A stretch of 35,314 nt of DNA from Candidatus Burkholderia verschuerenii (GTDB lineage: Bacteria > Pseudomonadota > Gammaproteobacteria > Burkholderiales > Burkholderiaceae): contig NZ_LFJJ01000035.1 of NCBI RefSeq assembly GCF_001189365.1, positions 1-35,314 on the forward strand, given 5' to 3'. Below are positions 17,884 to 26,652 of this stretch, one piece after another; position 1 is the stretch's first letter, and the number at the start of each line of letters is the position of its first letter. The notes under the pieces were generated by a model, which was given only the letters and a program-made list of their open reading frames with translations, did no database searches and was not told where the DNA came from. The position numbers and the translations under genes are program-made.

Positions 17884-19119
17884 ATGCGGGAGCAACCGGT
17901 GAGCGAAATCAAACGTGAAGTACCGCCGGGCGTGCCGTCATCGCTCGATCTGGAAGCGCATCTCGCGCCGTATGCCGCGCATTCGCTGCAATCGCGCGGA
18001 CGTCGGCATCACGAGACGCCGCCCGCCGCGCGCACCGAGTTTCAGCGCGATCGCGATCGCATCGTGCATTCCACGGCGTTCCGGCGGCTCGAATACAAGA
18101 CGCAGGTTTTCGTCAATCACGAAGGCGACCTTTTTCGCACGCGGCTCACGCATAGTCTCGAAGTCGCGCAGATCGCGCGGTCGGTCGCGCGCAATCTGCG
18201 GCTGAACGAAGACCTGGTCGAAGCCATCTCGCTCGCGCACGATCTCGGGCATACGCCGTTCGGTCACGCGGGGCAGGATGCGCTGCACGACTGCATGCGC
18301 GATCACGGCGGCTTCGAGCACAATCTGCAAAGTCTCGCGGTGGTCGATCAGCTCGAAGAACACTACGGCGCGTTCAACGGGCTGAATCTGTGTTTCGAGA
18401 CGCGCGAAGGCATTCTTAAGCATTGCTCGCGCGAAAACGCCCGCAAGCTCGGCGATCTCGGCGAGCGCTTTCTGACCGGCAAGCAGCCGTCGCTGGAAGC
18501 GCAGATCGCCAATCTCGCCGATGAAATCGCCTACAACAATCACGATGTCGACGATGGCCTGCGCTCCGGCCTCATCACGCTGGAACAGCTCGCGGAAGTG
18601 AGTCTCTGGGTCACGCACTTCGAGGCGGCGCGCGCGGAGTATCCGAACATCGAAGGGCGCAGGCTGATTCACGAGACCATCCGCCGCATCATCAATACGC
18701 TGATCGTCGATCTGATCGAATCGACGAATCTCAATCTGGCGCGCGTCAAACCCGAATCGCTCGACGACGTGCGTCACGCGCCGACGCTCGTCGCGCATAG
18801 CGAGGAAATCGCCGCACAGGCCGCCGCGCTCAAGCGCTTTCTGTTCAAGAACCTCTATCGTCACTATCGCGTGATGCGCATGGCCAACAAGGCCAAGCGC
18901 GTCGTTACCGGCTTGTTCGACGCCTTTATCGAAGATCCGCGTCTGCTGCCGCCTGCTTATCAGGCGCGCGGGCCGGTCGCGGAGGAATCGGCCAACGATG
19001 CCGCTGCGCCCACGCACGGCAGCTCGCAGGCGCGGCTCGTCGCGCATTACATCGCGGGCATGACCGACCGTTATGCACTGAAAGAGTATCAACGCCTGTT
19101 TGTCATCGATAACAACTAA
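17884..19119 (+). CDS. dgt: dGTPase-like HD-domain deoxynucleoside triphosphohydrolase
   Basis: A 411-residue protein of the Dgt family, which cleaves dNTPs (classically dGTP) to the nucleoside and triphosphate. The HD metal site is clear: His90 in [10 protein letters not shown], His119-Asp120 in [11 protein letters not shown], and Asp in [14 protein letters not shown]. The N-terminal [25 protein letters not shown] is a family hallmark. Two starts are possible. ATG at 17884 lacks a ribosome binding site, whereas GTG at 17899 has GGGAG six bases upstream and may be the real one. It lies 27 bases after aroB and 46 bases before ugpB, so it may be part of a long transcript. Confidence 0.92.
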   Translation: MREQPVSEIKREVPPGVPSSLDLEAHLAPYAAHSLQSRGRRHHETPPAARTEFQRDRDRIVHSTAFRRLEYKTQVFVNHEGDLFRTRLTHSLEVAQIARSVARNLRLNEDLVEAISLAHDLGHTPFGHAGQDALHDCMRDHGGFEHNLQSLAVVDQLEEHYGAFNGLNLCFETREGILKHCSRENARKLGDLGERFLTGKQPSLEAQIANLADEIAYNNHDVDDGLRSGLITLEQLAEVSLWVTHFEAARAEYPNIEGRRLIHETIRRIINTLIVDLIESTNLNLARVKPESLDDVRHAPTLVAHSEEIAAQAAALKRFLFKNLYRHYRVMRMANKAKRVVTGLFDAFIEDPRLLPPAYQARGPVAEESANDAAAPTHGSSQARLVAHYIAGMTDRYALKEYQRLFVIDNN

Positions 19120-19165
19120 GATCGCGCGATTCAACTCGCGTGACTTCAAAACGGAGACTTTCTCG

Positions 19166-20491
19166 ATGAGCTGCAAGCCCTTGTTCCGCTCGATCTCGGC
19201 GGCTGCCGTCCTTGCGTTCGGTGTCGGCGGCGTCGCGCATGCCGCGACGGAAATCCAGTTCTGGCACGGCATGGAAGCCGCGCTCGGCGAACGCGTCAAC
19301 GACATCGCCAACGACTTCAACACATCGCAGAGCGATTACAAGATCGTTCCCGTGTTCAAGGGCACGTACGACCAGACGCTCGCGGCAGGCATCGCGGCGT
19401 ATCGCAGCGGCAATGCGCCGGCGATCCTGCAAGTCTACGAAGTCGGCACCGCGACGATGATGCAGGCCAAGAAAGCCGTCATCCCCGTCTACGACGTGTT
19501 CAAGCAGGCAGGCGTGCCGCTCGACGAGAAAGCCTACGTGCCGACCATCGCGAGCTATTACAGCGACGCGAAAACCGGCCATCTGGTGTCGATGCCGTTC
19601 AACAGTTCGACGCCGGTGCTCTACTACAACAAGGACGCGTTCAAGAAAGCCGGCATCGATCCGAGCCAGCCGCCGAAGACATGGGCCGATGTCGAAGCCG
19701 ACGCGAAGAAGCTGAAGGCGGCGGGTTATTCGTGCGGCTATTCGTCGGGCTGGCAAAGCTGGATTCAGTTGGAAAACTACAGCGCGTGGCATGCCGCGCC
19801 GTTCGCGACGAAGAACAACGGCTTCGACGGCCTCGACGCCAAGCTCGAATTCAACAAGCCGCTGCAGGTCGCGCATATCCAGTTCCTGCAGAACATGGCG
19901 AAGGAAGGCACGTTCACCTACGTCGGCCGCAAGGACGAACCGGTGTCGAAGTTCTATAGCGGCGATTGCGGGATCATCACGAACTCGTCGGGCTCGCGTG
20001 CGACCATCGCCAAATACGCGAAGTTCGATTACGGCGTCGGCATGATGCCGTACGACGCGAACGTGAAGGGCGCGCCGCAGAACGCGATCATCGGCGGCGC
20101 GAGTCTGTGGGTGCTCGCGGGCAAGGATCCGGCCGTGTACAAGGGCGTCGCGAAGTTCCTCGCGTATCTGTCGACGCCGGCTGTCGCCGCGAAGTGGCAT
20201 CAGGACACGGGTTATCTGCCGGTCACGCAGGCCGCGTACGAACTCACGCAGAAGCAGGGCTTCTACGACAAGAACCCGGGCGCGGATATCGCCATCAAGC
20301 AGATGTTGAACAAGCCGCCGCTGCTGTACACGAAGGGCCTGCGTCTGGGCAACATGCCGCAGATCCGCACCATCGTCGATGAAGAACTCGAGCAGGTTTG
20401 GGCCGAGAAGAAGACGCCGCAGCAGGCGCTCGATTCGGCTGTCTCGCGCGGCGACGAACTGCTGCGCCGCTTCGAAAAAGCAGGCAACTAA
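19166..20491 (+). CDS. ugpB: sn-glycerol-3-phosphate ABC transporter substrate-binding protein UgpB
   Basis: A periplasmic binding protein of 441 residues that captures glycerol-3-phosphate and glycerophosphodiesters for UgpAEC. A Sec signal peptide ends at GVAHA/ATE. The mature protein has family blocks [51 protein letters not shown] and [11 protein letters not shown]. The ATG at 19166 with ACGGAG upstream is chosen; the frame is open further left into dgt. First gene of ugpBAECQ. Intact. Confidence 0.95.
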   Translation: MSCKPLFRSISAAAVLAFGVGGVAHAATEIQFWHGMEAALGERVNDIANDFNTSQSDYKIVPVFKGTYDQTLAAGIAAYRSGNAPAILQVYEVGTATMMQAKKAVIPVYDVFKQAGVPLDEKAYVPTIASYYSDAKTGHLVSMPFNSSTPVLYYNKDAFKKAGIDPSQPPKTWADVEADAKKLKAAGYSCGYSSGWQSWIQLENYSAWHAAPFATKNNGFDGLDAKLEFNKPLQVAHIQFLQNMAKEGTFTYVGRKDEPVSKFYSGDCGIITNSSGSRATIAKYAKFDYGVGMMPYDANVKGAPQNAIIGGASLWVLAGKDPAVYKGVAKFLAYLSTPAVAAKWHQDTGYLPVTQAAYELTQKQGFYDKNPGADIAIKQMLNKPPLLYTKGLRLGNMPQIRTIVDEELEQVWAEKKTPQQALDSAVSRGDELLRRFEKAGN

Positions 20492-20507
20492 GCGAAACTA
20501 AGCGCAC

Positions 20508-20534
20508 GCGCCCGCATGGATTGCGGGCGCTTTC
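20508..20534 (+). terminator. Intercistronic hairpin between ugpB and ugpA
   Basis: GCGCCCGC (20508-20515) pairs perfectly with GCGGGCGC (20523-20530) around a 7-base loop, followed by TTTCGTT. The weak T run suggests partial termination or protection of the ugpB message, as is common after binding-protein genes that need higher expression than their permeases. Confidence 0.6.
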
Positions 20535-20551
20535 GTTCAGGATATAAGCGC

Positions 20552-21436
20552 ATGGAAAAACGCTCTCATTTCGATACGAGCGTCTTGCCGTATCTGCTCG
20601 TCGCGCCGCAACTGGCGATCACCGCGCTGTTCTTTCTGTGGCCCGCCGGCGAAGCGCTCTGGCAGGCGACGCAAAGTCAGGACGCGTTCGGCACGTCGAG
20701 CGAATTCGTCGGCTTGCAGAACTTCAAACAGTTGTTCGCCGATCCGCTGTATCTGTCGTCGTTCAGCACGACGATGGTGTTCTGCGCGCTCGTCACCGTG
20801 TCCGGGCTCGTCATTTCGCTGCTGCTCGCCGCGTGCGCGGATCGCGTGACGCGCGGCGCGAAGGCATATCAGACGCTGTTGATCTGGCCGTACGCGGTCG
20901 CGCCCGCGATCGCCGCCGTGCTGTGGTCGTTCCTGTTCAATCCGAGCATCGGCTTGGTGACGTACGCGCTCGGGAAACAAGGCATCCTCTGGAATCACGC
21001 ACTGAACGGCACGCAGGCGATGTTTCTCGTCGTGCTCGCCTCGGTCTGGAAACAGGTGAGCTACAACTTCCTGTTCTTCTACGCGGGCTTGCAGGCGATC
21101 CCGCAATCGCTGATCGAAGCCGCCGCCATCGACGGCGCCGGTCCCGTGCGGTGCTTCTTCGGCATCGCCTTGCTGTTGTTGTCGCCGACGAGCTTCTTCC
21201 TGCTGGTCGTGAATCTCGTCTACGCGTTCTTCGATACCTTCCCCGTCATCGATGCCGCGACCGGCGGCGGTCCCGCGCAATCGACCAAAACGCTGATCTA
21301 CAAGATTTTCGCGGAAGGCTTTCAGGGACTCGATATCGGCAGTTCGGGCGCGCAATCGGTCGTGCTGATGCTGATCGTCGTCGCGTTGACGGTCGTTCAA
21401 TTCCGCTTCGTCGAACGCAGGGTGCAGTACTCGTGA
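20552..21436 (+). CDS. ugpA: sn-glycerol-3-phosphate ABC transporter permease UgpA
   Basis: A 294-residue inner-membrane permease with about six membrane segments. The cytoplasmic EAA loop that contacts the ATPase reads [15 protein letters not shown]. The ATG at 20552 ([20 protein letters not shown]) fits the MalF/UgpA-type start and has CAGGA upstream; an in-frame ATG at 20516 lies inside the preceding hairpin and is unlikely. The stop overlaps the GTG of ugpE. Intact. Confidence 0.93.
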   Translation: MEKRSHFDTSVLPYLLVAPQLAITALFFLWPAGEALWQATQSQDAFGTSSEFVGLQNFKQLFADPLYLSSFSTTMVFCALVTVSGLVISLLLAACADRVTRGAKAYQTLLIWPYAVAPAIAAVLWSFLFNPSIGLVTYALGKQGILWNHALNGTQAMFLVVLASVWKQVSYNFLFFYAGLQAIPQSLIEAAAIDGAGPVRCFFGIALLLLSPTSFFLLVVNLVYAFFDTFPVIDAATGGGPAQSTKTLIYKIFAEGFQGLDIGSSGAQSVVLMLIVVALTVVQFRFVERRVQYS

Positions 21437-22278
21437 TCGAGAATCGTCGCGGCTTCGATATCTTCTGCCACGCGGTGCTGATTCTCGGCGTCGCGCTGAT
21501 CGTGTTTCCGGTCTATGTCGCGTTTTGCGCGGCCACGATGAACTCGAAGGAAGTGTTCACCGTGCCGCTCTCGCTCGTGCCGAGCACGCATCTGTTCGAG
21601 AACATCGCGCATATCTGGAAATACGGCAGCGGCAATGCGGCCGCGCCCTTCGGCGTCATGCTGCTCAACAGTCTGGTGATGGCGCTGGTGATCAGCATCG
21701 GCAAGATCGCGGTGTCGATCGTGTCGGCGTATGCGATCGTGTTCTTCCGTTTTCCGTTGAAGAACGTCGCGTTCTGGCTAATCTTCATCACGCTGATGCT
21801 GCCGGTCGAAGTGCGCATCTTCCCGACCGTGCAAGTCGTCTCGTCGATGCATCTCGCCAATACCTACGCCGGTCTGACGCTGCCGCTGATCGCATCGGCG
21901 ACGGCGACGTTCCTGTTCCACCAGTTCTTCATGACGCTGCCCGACGAACTGATGGAAGCGGCGCGCATCGACGGCGCGGGGCCGCTGCGGTTTTTCTGGG
22001 ACGTCGTGCTGCCGCTGTCGAAGACGAATATCGCGGCGCTGTTCGTCATCACCTTCATCTACGGATGGAATCAATATCTTTGGCCGATTCTGATCACCAA
22101 TCAGCAGTCATTGCAGACGGCGGTGGTCGGCATCAAGAGCATGATCGCATCGGGCGATACCGCGACCGAATGGCATTACGTGATGGCCGCCACGCTGCTC
22201 GCGATGCTGCCGCCGCTCGCCGTCGTGCTGACGATGCAGCGCTGGTTCGTGCGCGGCCTCGTGGATGCGGAAAAATAA
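21433..22278 (+). CDS. ugpE: sn-glycerol-3-phosphate ABC transporter permease UgpE
   Basis: A 281-residue permease that pairs with UgpA in the Ugp importer. It starts with GTG at 21433 ([17 protein letters not shown]), overlapping the ugpA stop by four bases (GTGA), a typical coupled start. The EAA loop is [20 protein letters not shown]. About six membrane segments are visible, and the C-terminus [13 protein letters not shown] is characteristic of MalG/UgpE-type permeases. The frame remains open far upstream, but that region is out-of-frame ugpA. Confidence 0.93.
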   Translation: MIENRRGFDIFCHAVLILGVALIVFPVYVAFCAATMNSKEVFTVPLSLVPSTHLFENIAHIWKYGSGNAAAPFGVMLLNSLVMALVISIGKIAVSIVSAYAIVFFRFPLKNVAFWLIFITLMLPVEVRIFPTVQVVSSMHLANTYAGLTLPLIASATATFLFHQFFMTLPDELMEAARIDGAGPLRFFWDVVLPLSKTNIAALFVITFIYGWNQYLWPILITNQQSLQTAVVGIKSMIASGDTATEWHYVMAATLLAMLPPLAVVLTMQRWFVRGLVDAEK

Positions 22279-22294
22279 CGGAGACCTCGCATAG

Positions 22295-23371
22295 ATGGTT
22301 GCGCTGAATCTCAAGGGCGTGAAAAAAACCTACGACGGCTCGCAGTACGTGCTGCACGGCATCGACGTGGCGATCGAGGACGGCGAGTTCGTCGTCATGG
22401 TCTGGCCGTCGGGCTGCGGCAAGTCGACCTTGCTGCGGATGGTCGCGGGACTCGAAAGCGTGTCGGACGGCGCGATCGAAATCGGCGGCAAGGTCGTGAA
22501 CAAGCTGGAGCCGAAAGATCGCGATATCGCGATGGTGTTCCAGAACTACGCGCTTTATCCGCATATGAGCGTCGCGCAGAACATGGCGTATGCGCTGAAG
22601 ATCGCGGGCACCGATCGCGCGAGCATCGACGCGCGCGTTGCCAATGCTGCCCGTATTCTCGAACTGGAGCATTTGCTGGCGCGCAAGCCGCGCGAGTTGT
22701 CGGGCGGGCAGCGTCAGCGGGTCGCGATGGGGCGCGCTATCGTGCGCGAGCCGGCCGTGTTTCTGTTCGACGAGCCGCTCTCCAATCTCGACGCCAAGTT
22801 GCGCGTGCAGATGCGGCTCGAAATCCAGCGCCTGCATGCGCGTTTGGCGACGACGAGCCTCTACGTCACGCACGATCAGATCGAAGCGATGACGCTCGCG
22901 CAACGCGTCATCGTGATGAACAAGGGGCACGCGGAGCAGATCGGCGCGCCGACCGAAGTGTACGAGCATCCGGCGACGGTGTTCGTCGCGAGCTTCATCG
23001 GCTCGCCGGCGATGAATCTACTCGAAGGCCGCCTGTCGGACGACGGTGCGACCTTCGCCGTCGCGGGCGATGGTCCGCATCTTCCGGTCAGCGGCCCGGC
23101 AAGCGCGATGCACGGCCGCGAGTGGATCGTCGGCATTCGCCCCGAGCACATGATGCCCGGCCACGTCGATGCTCCGCGCGCGACGCTCGATGTCAATTCC
23201 GCCGAACTGCTCGGCGCGGACAATCTCGCGCACGGCCGCTGGGGCAAGCACGATGTCGCGGTGCGTCTGCCGCACGAGCATCGGCCGCAGCGGGGCGAGC
23301 GGCTGGAGGCGTCGCTGCCCGCGCGGCATCTGCATTTCTTCGATCCCACGACGGGATTGCGCGCCAACTGA
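22295..23371 (+). CDS. ugpC: sn-glycerol-3-phosphate ABC transporter ATPase UgpC, with altered Walker A
   Basis: The 358-residue nucleotide-binding subunit that powers UgpAE. It has the signature [14 protein letters not shown], Walker [15 protein letters not shown], the H-loop [11 protein letters not shown] and a C-terminal TOBE-type regulatory domain. The P-loop reads WPSGCGKST: the first glycine of GxxxxGKS is Trp37, a one-base change from GGG (TGG at 22403-22405). The remaining P-loop residues, including Lys43, are normal. Loss of that glycine would be expected to impair nucleotide binding, so activity is in doubt even though the frame is intact. It lies 16 bases after ugpE. Confidence 0.92.
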   Translation: MVALNLKGVKKTYDGSQYVLHGIDVAIEDGEFVVMVWPSGCGKSTLLRMVAGLESVSDGAIEIGGKVVNKLEPKDRDIAMVFQNYALYPHMSVAQNMAYALKIAGTDRASIDARVANAARILELEHLLARKPRELSGGQRQRVAMGRAIVREPAVFLFDEPLSNLDAKLRVQMRLEIQRLHARLATTSLYVTHDQIEAMTLAQRVIVMNKGHAEQIGAPTEVYEHPATVFVASFIGSPAMNLLEGRLSDDGATFAVAGDGPHLPVSGPASAMHGREWIVGIRPEHMMPGHVDAPRATLDVNSAELLGADNLAHGRWGKHDVAVRLPHEHRPQRGERLEASLPARHLHFFDPTTGLRAN

Positions 23372-23384
23372 ACGGAGCAATGTC

Positions 23385-24138
23385 ATGAGAGCCTGGCCTT
23401 ATCCCGCGATCGTCGCGCATCGGGGCGGCGGCAAGCTCGCGCCCGAGAACACGCTCGAAGCGATCGAAGTCGGCGCGCGCCTCGGCCTGAAGATGATCGA
23501 ATTTGACGCCAAGCTGTCGGAGGACAACGTCGTTTTCCTGTTGCATGACGACGACGTCGACCGCACATCGAACGGTCACGGCGCGGCGAGATCGATTACA
23601 TACGCGCAACTGGCCTCGCTGGATGCGGGCGCGTGGTTCGGCGAGGAGTTCACGGGCGCGCGCATGCCGTCGTTTGCACAGGTCCACGAGCGCTGCGTCG
23701 CGCTCGATCTGATGGCGAATATCGAGATCAAGCCGTGCCCGGGACGCGATAAAGAAACCGGCACGCTGGTCGCGCAAGAAGCCGCGCGTCTGTGGGCCGA
23801 TGCGCCCGTCGCGCCGCTGATGTCATCGTTTTCATTCGAAGCGCTGCAAGCCGCCCGCGATGCCGCGCCGCATCTGCCGCGCGGCATGCGGTATGACGAC
23901 GTGCCCGACGACTGGCGCGCGCAGACGGCGGCGCTCGCATGCGTCTCGCTGCACGCGAATCATCGCGCGCTGGATGAGCGTCTCGTCGGCGAAATCAGGG
24001 ATGCGGGCTTGCGCATTCTGGCGTACACGGTCAACGAACCGTCGCGCGCGCTTGCTCGCGCAATGGGGCGTCGATGCGATCTGTACGGACCGCATCGACA
24101 TCATCGGGGCGAATTTTTTGGAAGGCGCGGCCGGCTGA
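23385..24138 (+). pseudogene. ugpQ: Glycerophosphodiester phosphodiesterase UgpQ, frameshifted near the 3' end
   Basis: The cytosolic enzyme cleaves glycerophosphodiesters to glycerol-3-phosphate plus alcohol, completing the ugp operon. The start at 23385 has CGGAG upstream. Catalytic residues are present: His12-Arg13 (AHRGGG), Glu21 (PENTLEA), Glu39/Asp41 (EFDAKL) and His54-Asp55. After AYTVNEPSRA (about residue 220) the frame runs into unrelated sequence to 24620. The family-like end LLAQWGVDAICTDRIDIIGANFLEG lies in another frame and stops at 24136-24138. The break is in a CGCGCGCG run at about 24043-24052, where a CG unit seems to be missing. Roughly the last 30 residues, part of the TIM barrel, are lost in the frame as read. 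Confidence 0.82.
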
Positions 24139-24144
24139 CCGGCC
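24129..24144. terminator. Small perfect hairpin at the ugpQ 3' end
   Basis: GGCCGG pairs with CCGGCC around CTGA, which contains the restored-frame ugpQ stop. There is no proper T run (TTAAG follows), so termination is uncertain. Confidence 0.35.
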
Positions 24145-24167
24145 TTAAGCCTTCGCACGCGGAAGGA

Positions 24168-24545
24168 CTAGCGGGCGGGCGCCAGCAGCACGCCGGCGAC
24201 CAGCGTCAGGCCGCCGACCAGCGCAATGGTCTGCCACGGCTTTTCGTGGATGTAGGCGTCGGCGCCGTCGAATGCTTCGCTGGCGCGCTGGCGGAAGACC
24301 GCGTGGGTGTCGTTCAGACGGTCGCGGGCGCTGTCGAGCCGCTCGCTGATTTGCGCGCGCAGTGCGGCGGCATCGGCGGCGGTGCCGGTGGACAGCGCGT
24401 CTTCGAGTTCGCCGAGCAGCGAGCGCAGTTCCGAACCGATATCTTCCGCTGCGTCGCGGCCGTGACGCGCCATGCGACGTGCGCGTCGCGTCGTGCTGCT
24501 CCAGGAATCTCCGATGGCGTCTCGCGTATTAGGCAGTGCGTTCAT
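24168..24545 (-). CDS. DUF883 (ElaB/YqjD-like) membrane-anchored protein
   Basis: A 125-residue protein with a long amphipathic, Ala/Arg/Glu-rich helical region (about 15-95) and a single C-terminal membrane segment (IALVGGLTLVAGVLLA) after the conserved YIHEKPWQ. This layout is that of the ElaB/YqjD/DUF883 family, tail-anchored inner-membrane proteins, some of which bind ribosomes in stationary phase in E. coli. Whether this one does so is unknown. It stands alone between ugpQ (+) and ompW (-); its stop is 30 bases from the restored ugpQ stop, so the two converge. Confidence 0.85.
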   Translation of the reverse strand: MNALPNTRDAIGDSWSSTTRRARRMARHGRDAAEDIGSELRSLLGELEDALSTGTAADAAALRAQISERLDSARDRLNDTHAVFRQRASEAFDGADAYIHEKPWQTIALVGGLTLVAGVLLAPAR

Positions 24546-24585
24546 GGATCGCTCCGTCGATGGATGAGTCGTGGATTGCCCGCCG

Positions 24586-24611
24586 AAATCGCGGGGAAAA
24601 ATCGCGGGGAA
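24586..24611 (+). repeat. Two perfect tandem copies of a 13-bp repeat
   Basis: AAATCGCGGGGAA occurs at 24586-24598 and again at 24599-24611, in non-coding sequence 41 bases upstream of the DUF883 start on the opposite strand. Confidence 0.9.
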
Positions 24612-24767
24612 AACCCATGATTCAGCAAATTCGATGCCGGATACGCGCTTTTTACGCTAATGCAGTCGAGATAAGGATGAAACGCCTTTCGTGCTCCGGC
24701 ATGCCGCGTAACAACTGCAACTTATTCCCTTTTTAGAGGGTCACATTTACAAGCTCGGCCGAATAAA

Positions 24768-24801
24768 ACACGCCGTCATGCGGATCGCGCAGACGGCGTG
24801 T
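24768..24801 (-). terminator. Rho-independent terminator of ompW
   Basis: ACACGCCGTC (24768-24777) pairs with GACGGCGTGT (24792-24801). Read on the minus strand the stem is followed by TTTTATTC, as expected for a terminator about 55 bases beyond the ompW stop. Confidence 0.8.
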
Positions 24802-24855
24802 TATTTGCATCGAAACATTTATCGCAGTACATAAATGCGATAAAGGCAAAACAAC

Positions 24856-25581
24856 TCAGAAACGGTAGCCCACGCGCAAATAAGTCACGATCGGGTTGAG
24901 CGTGATCTTCGCTTTGGATTGAACGTTGAGCGTGCCGACAGGTGTTTGAGCCGCCGTATTCAAGGTGGCGTTCGCCTTCAACGGAATGAATGAGACGGAG
25001 AAACCCGCAAACCAGTGTTGCGTGAAATTATAGACAGCGCCTACATTAAAGACCGGTGCCCACGAACTATCCGTATCGACGCTGGTCGGACCATGCAGCA
25101 CGGAGCCTTCGAAAGTGGTATTCGTGATCTTCGCGTCGCTGAACGAGACATGCGTCACGCCGATGCCGACGAACGGGCGCAGTTTCGCTTCAGGCGCAGC
25201 AAAGAAGTATTTGAAGAGCAGCGTTGGGCTCCACTGTTTGGCGCTGCCAAGTTTGCCGTATTGAGAGAGCGTGCCGGTGCCTTCGAGGTCGAATGTCGGC
25301 GGCACGCCCATTTCGAGTTCGGTGGCGATATGGTCGGTGACGAAGTAACCAAGCGTGAAGCTGACGGTATCGGAGCTCGAGATACCCGCGCCGGTGCCCG
25401 GTACGCTGATATCGACGGGCGATCCGCCTACACTGGTTTCCTTGAGTGGGCCACTGCTATCGATGGGGGAAAAATGAAACCAGCCCACAGTGCCGTAGAT
25501 GGATCCAGCAGATTGCGCATGGGCCACGCCCGACATACACGCTAACGCTGCGATCCCCGTGATGACTTGTTTTATTCTCAA
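24856..25581 (-). CDS. ompW: OmpW-family outer membrane protein
   Basis: A 241-residue small beta-barrel porin. A signal peptide (MRIKQVITGIAALACMSGVAHA/Q) is followed by alternating barrel strands, the family blocks LGYFVTDHIATELEMGVPP and LRPFVGIGVTHVSF, and a C-terminal aromatic residue (YLRVGYRF) for BAM recognition. OmpW proteins pass small hydrophobic compounds. The start codon is TTG at 25581, six bases after a near-perfect GGAGGAG ribosome binding site; no better ATG exists upstream. It is a single-gene unit with its own terminator. Confidence 0.9.
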   Translation of the reverse strand: MRIKQVITGIAALACMSGVAHAQSAGSIYGTVGWFHFSPIDSSGPLKETSVGGSPVDISVPGTGAGISSSDTVSFTLGYFVTDHIATELEMGVPPTFDLEGTGTLSQYGKLGSAKQWSPTLLFKYFFAAPEAKLRPFVGIGVTHVSFSDAKITNTTFEGSVLHGPTSVDTDSSWAPVFNVGAVYNFTQHWFAGFSVSFIPLKANATLNTAAQTPVGTLNVQSKAKITLNPIVTYLRVGYRF

Positions 25582-25808
25582 TTTGTGCTCCTCCGAAAAA
25601 GCACGCTCATTATGAACTCAACATTTCACATAAACCATAGCGGCGTCGTAGAGCATTTTCCCTAGGTCTGAGCGGCTTCGGGAGCCATTGCACGGCAATT
25701 GCGTGGGTTTGGGTTGGTGCGGTCTTTTAGCATCCGAAACGGCAAACAGAACGGCTCCATCAAGTCCCCGAATGGGGTAACACAAACGCGATCAACGGAA
25801 TATCCAGA

Positions 25809-26516
25809 ATGGCACGGCTTGCACGACTCTACGTTCCCGAACAGCCGCAGCATGTCATCCTGCGAGGTCTCGACCAGCAGCCCGCATTCGTCGACGACCA
25901 GGACTACGAGCTTTTCATCGACTGCTTGAGGACTGCCTCACGTGATCATCATCTTTCCATCCACGCCTATGCGCTGATGCCGCAGGCGGTGCATCTGCTC
26001 GTCACGCCTCGCGACGAGTCGAGCCTGCCCAAGGCGATGCAGGCGGTCGGACGTCGTTACGTAGCGCACTTCAATCGACGTTACATGCGACGCGGCACGC
26101 TCTGGGAGGGCCGCTACCGCGCGACCGTCATCGAAGGCGACCGGTACTTCCTGCTGGCCACGCGCGTGGTCGAGATGGCGCCGGTGCGAGCGCAACTCGC
26201 CGCCACGCCGCAGGACTACAAGTGGTCGAGCTATCGGCATCACATCGGGCTGGCGCTGGACGGGCTGATTACCGACCATCCGCTGTTCTGGTCGCTCGGC
26301 AATACGCCGTTCGAACGACAGCACGCCTACAAGGAACTGTGCGATCAGCCGCTCGACGAACGCGAGGCCAACCGGCTGCTGCAGGCGACGCTGAAGGGCT
26401 GGGTGCTCGGCAGCGACGCGTACCGCGAATGGGCGTCCGGCGCGGCCAATCGGCGGGTGTCGCCGCTGCCGCGCGGACGGCCGCGCAAGGTCCGAGAGAC
26501 GCCGCAGACGCAGTGA
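25809..26516 (+). CDS. RAYT-like (Y1 transposase family) protein lacking catalytic residues, probably domesticated
   Basis: A 235-residue protein with the fold of REP-associated tyrosine transposases: the start RLYVPEQPQHVILRG, HAYALMP, RRGTLWEGRYRATVIE and the DYKWSSYRHH block. The HUH metal motif normally reads HVH in NHVHLL; here it is AVH (residues 60-62, QAVHLL). The usual Tyr in the RYIELNPVRA block is Val120 (RVVEMAPVRA). Both changes would remove nicking activity. The C-terminus carries PRGRPRK (221-227), an AT-hook-like DNA-binding motif. I recall similar proteins next to gltB in Burkholderia, which would suggest a kept cellular role. It is followed by its own terminator. No flanking REP array was seen. 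Confidence 0.85.
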   Translation: MARLARLYVPEQPQHVILRGLDQQPAFVDDQDYELFIDCLRTASRDHHLSIHAYALMPQAVHLLVTPRDESSLPKAMQAVGRRYVAHFNRRYMRRGTLWEGRYRATVIEGDRYFLLATRVVEMAPVRAQLAATPQDYKWSSYRHHIGLALDGLITDHPLFWSLGNTPFERQHAYKELCDQPLDEREANRLLQATLKGWVLGSDAYREWASGAANRRVSPLPRGRPRKVRETPQTQ

Positions 26517-26545
26517 CAGCGGCGTCCGCCGCCCAGGGCATCACC

Positions 26546-26571
26546 GAAACGGCGTTCGCGCCGTTTCTTTT
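26546..26571 (+). terminator. Terminator after the RAYT-like gene
   Basis: GAAACGGCG (26546-26554) pairs with CGCCGTTTC (26559-26567) around a TTCG loop, followed by TTTT. A good rho-independent terminator. Confidence 0.88.
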
Positions 26572-26582
26572 GGTTCCAAATT

Positions 26583-26640
26583 GATATGGCCCCGTTAAAT
26601 TGGGGCGAGTTTGCACCATATCGATAATTGGTGCCATATC
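26583..26640. promoter_or_regulatory. Operator-like cluster of repeats upstream of gltBD
   Basis: The 7-mer GATATGG appears at 26583-26589 and its complement CCATATC at 26616-26622 and 26634-26640. Overlapping them, GCACCA (26613-26618) and TGGTGC (26629-26634) form a perfect 6-bp inverted repeat with 10 bases between. The half-sites equal those of the NtrC consensus, but the spacing is longer than its usual 3-5 bases. The cluster ends 12 bases before the -35 of the likely gltB promoter, so a regulator binding here is plausible. Confidence 0.4.
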
Positions 26641-26652
26641 ATCAAGTTTTAT

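Larger units (their letters stand above)
24546..24855. other. Intergenic region between the DUF883 gene and the OmpW gene
   Basis: This 310-base stretch is more AT-rich than its surroundings. It holds a 13-bp tandem repeat and the ompW terminator. No ORF with a credible ribosome binding site or family-like sequence was seen. It should contain the promoter of the DUF883 gene, but none stands out. Confidence 0.4.

Noticed and set aside
24139-24620. Possible C-terminal extension of UgpQ
   Set aside because: Produced only by reading past the frameshift; the sequence is antisense to a DUF883 gene and the family-like end lies in another frame.
26600-26615. Sigma-54 promoter-like TTGGGG...TTTGCA upstream of gltB
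   Set aside because: The GG to GC distance is one base short of the -24/-12 spacing, and a better sigma-70 promoter lies downstream.
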